From assembly GCA_964458325.1 (NCBI GenBank), contig CAYWIM010000026.1, positions 1 to 51,394 of the forward strand: a DNA stretch of 51,394 nt, read 5' to 3'. Positions 51,101 through 51,394 of this stretch are shown in pieces (the first letter of the stretch is position 1; each line of letters opens with the position of its first letter). The notes beneath the pieces were generated by a model that saw nothing but the letters and a program-made list of their open reading frames with translations, was not told the DNA's origin and did no database searches. The stretch comes from JAGMXM01 sp964458325 (GTDB lineage Bacteria; Verrucomicrobiota; Verrucomicrobiia; Limisphaerales; UBA1319). The translations under genes were made by a program, and so were the position numbers.

Positions 51101-51365
51101 GATCGATGCCGTCATCGGCGAATGACCAGGCGGCATTCGTCGAGGCGTGGATGGGGATCCATGAGGCGAGATCGGACGAGAACTCGAGCACGGCGATTCT
51201 TCCCGGTGTTCCTTCGGCTTCGATCTGGACGCTGCCGGATGCCGGTTCCGCGGTGATGGAACGAAAAGAAGCCGCGCTCGCTCCGACCACCGAGATCCAC
51301 GCCGCCAAGAACCTCACACCCGCCGAAGCGATCGATGCGGATTTCACGGGATCGCCGTGCGCCAA
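48135..51365 (-). CDS. Secreted glucan-water-dikinase/PEP-synthase-like protein
   Basis: Up to 1076 residues. An upstream stop near the window edge limits the start to TTG 51365 or GTG 51347. The signal peptide is VRFLAAWISVVGASA. Residues 320-365 match the PEP-utilising mobile (phosphohistidine) domain: GIVCLSPSTPNSHVAILSRS with H344 as the likely phosphorylated His. Residues 436-775 match the dikinase ATP-grasp domain: HVGGKAANSGFLRRAIPD, IRFRSSTNVEDTELFVGAGL then YDSYSG, and WLVIKQIRELPQP at its end. The order His domain then ATP-grasp is that of glucan water dikinase, not PEP synthase (ATP-grasp first). The C-terminal 300 residues are unrecognised. Export of an ATP-dependent dikinase is unusual, so a repurposed scaffold is possible. 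Confidence 0.82.
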   Translation of the reverse strand: MAHGDPVKSASIASAGVRFLAAWISVVGASAASFRSITAEPASGSVQIEAEGTPGRIAVLEFSSDLASWIPIHASTNAAWSFADDGIDPKTDARFYRLALHEPLDLTPAAPWKTRIQLLDDPFWHHTNVWTSPNPLSDLERINWVKFTLFRSDPTHVIFQNTREHPLHYEFAATYLDPFLGAGPAAYDAATLLANGQIAVIGSVLFDPDALEYGFEFAGEDPYPREMIRFLAEAVDAAIDKPANARRFYLPTFAQTEAARADSAWFAARGLPLGTVQQWLEGENIYSHGWGIGRLRWFAGSEIERAFRDGRLDHDDILLTDQAPAELPVLAGIVCLSPSTPNSHVAILSRSYGIPFLHATDPAFIQTLQAALNHDILLRVIEPIGINDLRPRVKAIDIEGVDPALKTEIRTLKYAPALSIQARARRGAYSLPVDPLTPADIRHVGGKAANSGFLRRAIPDHSPSPAIAFTFDLWEDYLEQMLPAGRTLAEEIATRLSRYAYPADRTALAADLAEIRRWITDVADFSPAQRAAILDALAAFDPGRPIRFRSSTNVEDTELFVGAGLYDSYSGCMLDDLDGNDAGPSQCDPAEPKERGVFRAIRKVFASFYNDYAVIERLRHGVDESAVGMAVLVHHSFPDETELANGVATAVCSKIGDSRRLETTMVTQKGPIPVANPSGDAIPEVAEIISEGQPPEVTSGPRIVQNSNLLSPGETQVLANETQYRAFQTLFIQLADAYRSYYPAKSEFTLDFEYKRIAPDWLVIKQIRELPQPAAIPTAPALVNEPVLLQVSQGPRASAFAHHRLKSLWSVETDSRWLNEAGLASSFFTRTEWQHTLEGPVASTAGNAASWDNAWHEIASDDRQHPCSRDHWSMNTALGWIEFSLQVVLPQAAQIDSCPVFCLSDLEVSLRADYSQPQMIFDSWKQEVAQTARDSVLLEPVPPADPALPPLQTASFTAYNALRFTIDYIYKPQEWPGGMTGFTPTLWRFGSTTMSGILTGSPLLLQSYWSQTCQTFHKPYWGDFLFEPGLDPDLPAGARLELEQRNIRLIYLRPERPWEADQVHVIGFDGTFRNWP

Positions 51366-51394
51366 AAGTAACTGTTACCCGGGAAGGGGTATCG

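Noticed and set aside
49197..51125. 642-codon plus-strand open frame
   Set aside because: Antisense to the dikinase-like protein, which has clear catalytic motifs on the minus strand.

Overview
The window is about 51.4 kb of GC-rich bacterial chromosome. I see no rRNA, no intact tRNA and no CRISPR array. The gene content suggests a Verrucomicrobiota or related PVC-group, polysaccharide-degrading, surface-protein-rich bacterium. The clues are a PEP-CTERM protein, calcium-type DxDxDG repeats followed by a small beta domain at several C-termini, a GH144-type glucanase, Tat-exported Gfo/Idh/MocA and beta-propeller proteins, and DUF3160 and DUF2868/DUF3482 genes. The taxonomic call is inference from these families only.

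Layout. 1-7.4 kb: the 3' end of a giant secreted protein with a Tc-toxin-A-like tail, followed by three tightly packed secreted proteins. 7.7-10.3 kb: a class I hybrid cluster protein (hcp) behind a well-placed CRP/FNR-type palindrome, back to back with a Phd/PIN toxin-antitoxin pair. 10.4-20.1 kb: a ThuA-like protein with a short coupled leader ORF, then an exopolysaccharide/O-antigen cluster (a fused acetyltransferase/sugar ketoisomerase, four glycosyltransferases, a Wzy-type polymerase and a methyltransferase) with a SirB1-like gene inside it. 20.3-21.5 kb: RdgB/HAM1 and a 58-residue basic protein. 21.6-27.3 kb: a secreted carbohydrate-binding protein, a GH144-like glucanase and a PEP-CTERM protein. 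27.5-31.2 kb: an SPFH protein coupled to an NAD-kinase-like protein, then a Tat-exported beta-propeller. 31.5-35.9 kb: a 1458-residue protein combining a zincin, a VWA domain, Fn3 and DxDxDG repeats. 35.9-42.5 kb: a nucleotidyltransferase/BrnA pair, a DUF2868/DUF3482 GTPase pair, a protease remnant, a secreted EEP nuclease or phosphatase, and an AbrB/PIN pair. 42.7-51.4 kb: a DUF3160 protein, a Gfo/Idh/MocA oxidoreductase, small unknown proteins, and a secreted protein with glucan-water-dikinase-like catalytic modules.

Themes. Many genes are coupled by ATGA overlaps. Most large products are exported, which points to surface building and polysaccharide turnover. Three toxin-antitoxin-like modules and at least four families of short dispersed palindromic repeats fill the spaces between operons. 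The features that look least described are the secreted dikinase-like protein, the zincin/VWA protein, the nucleotidyltransferase with a broken DxD motif paired with BrnA, and the dispersed repeat whose core contains TTTTTGCACAG.
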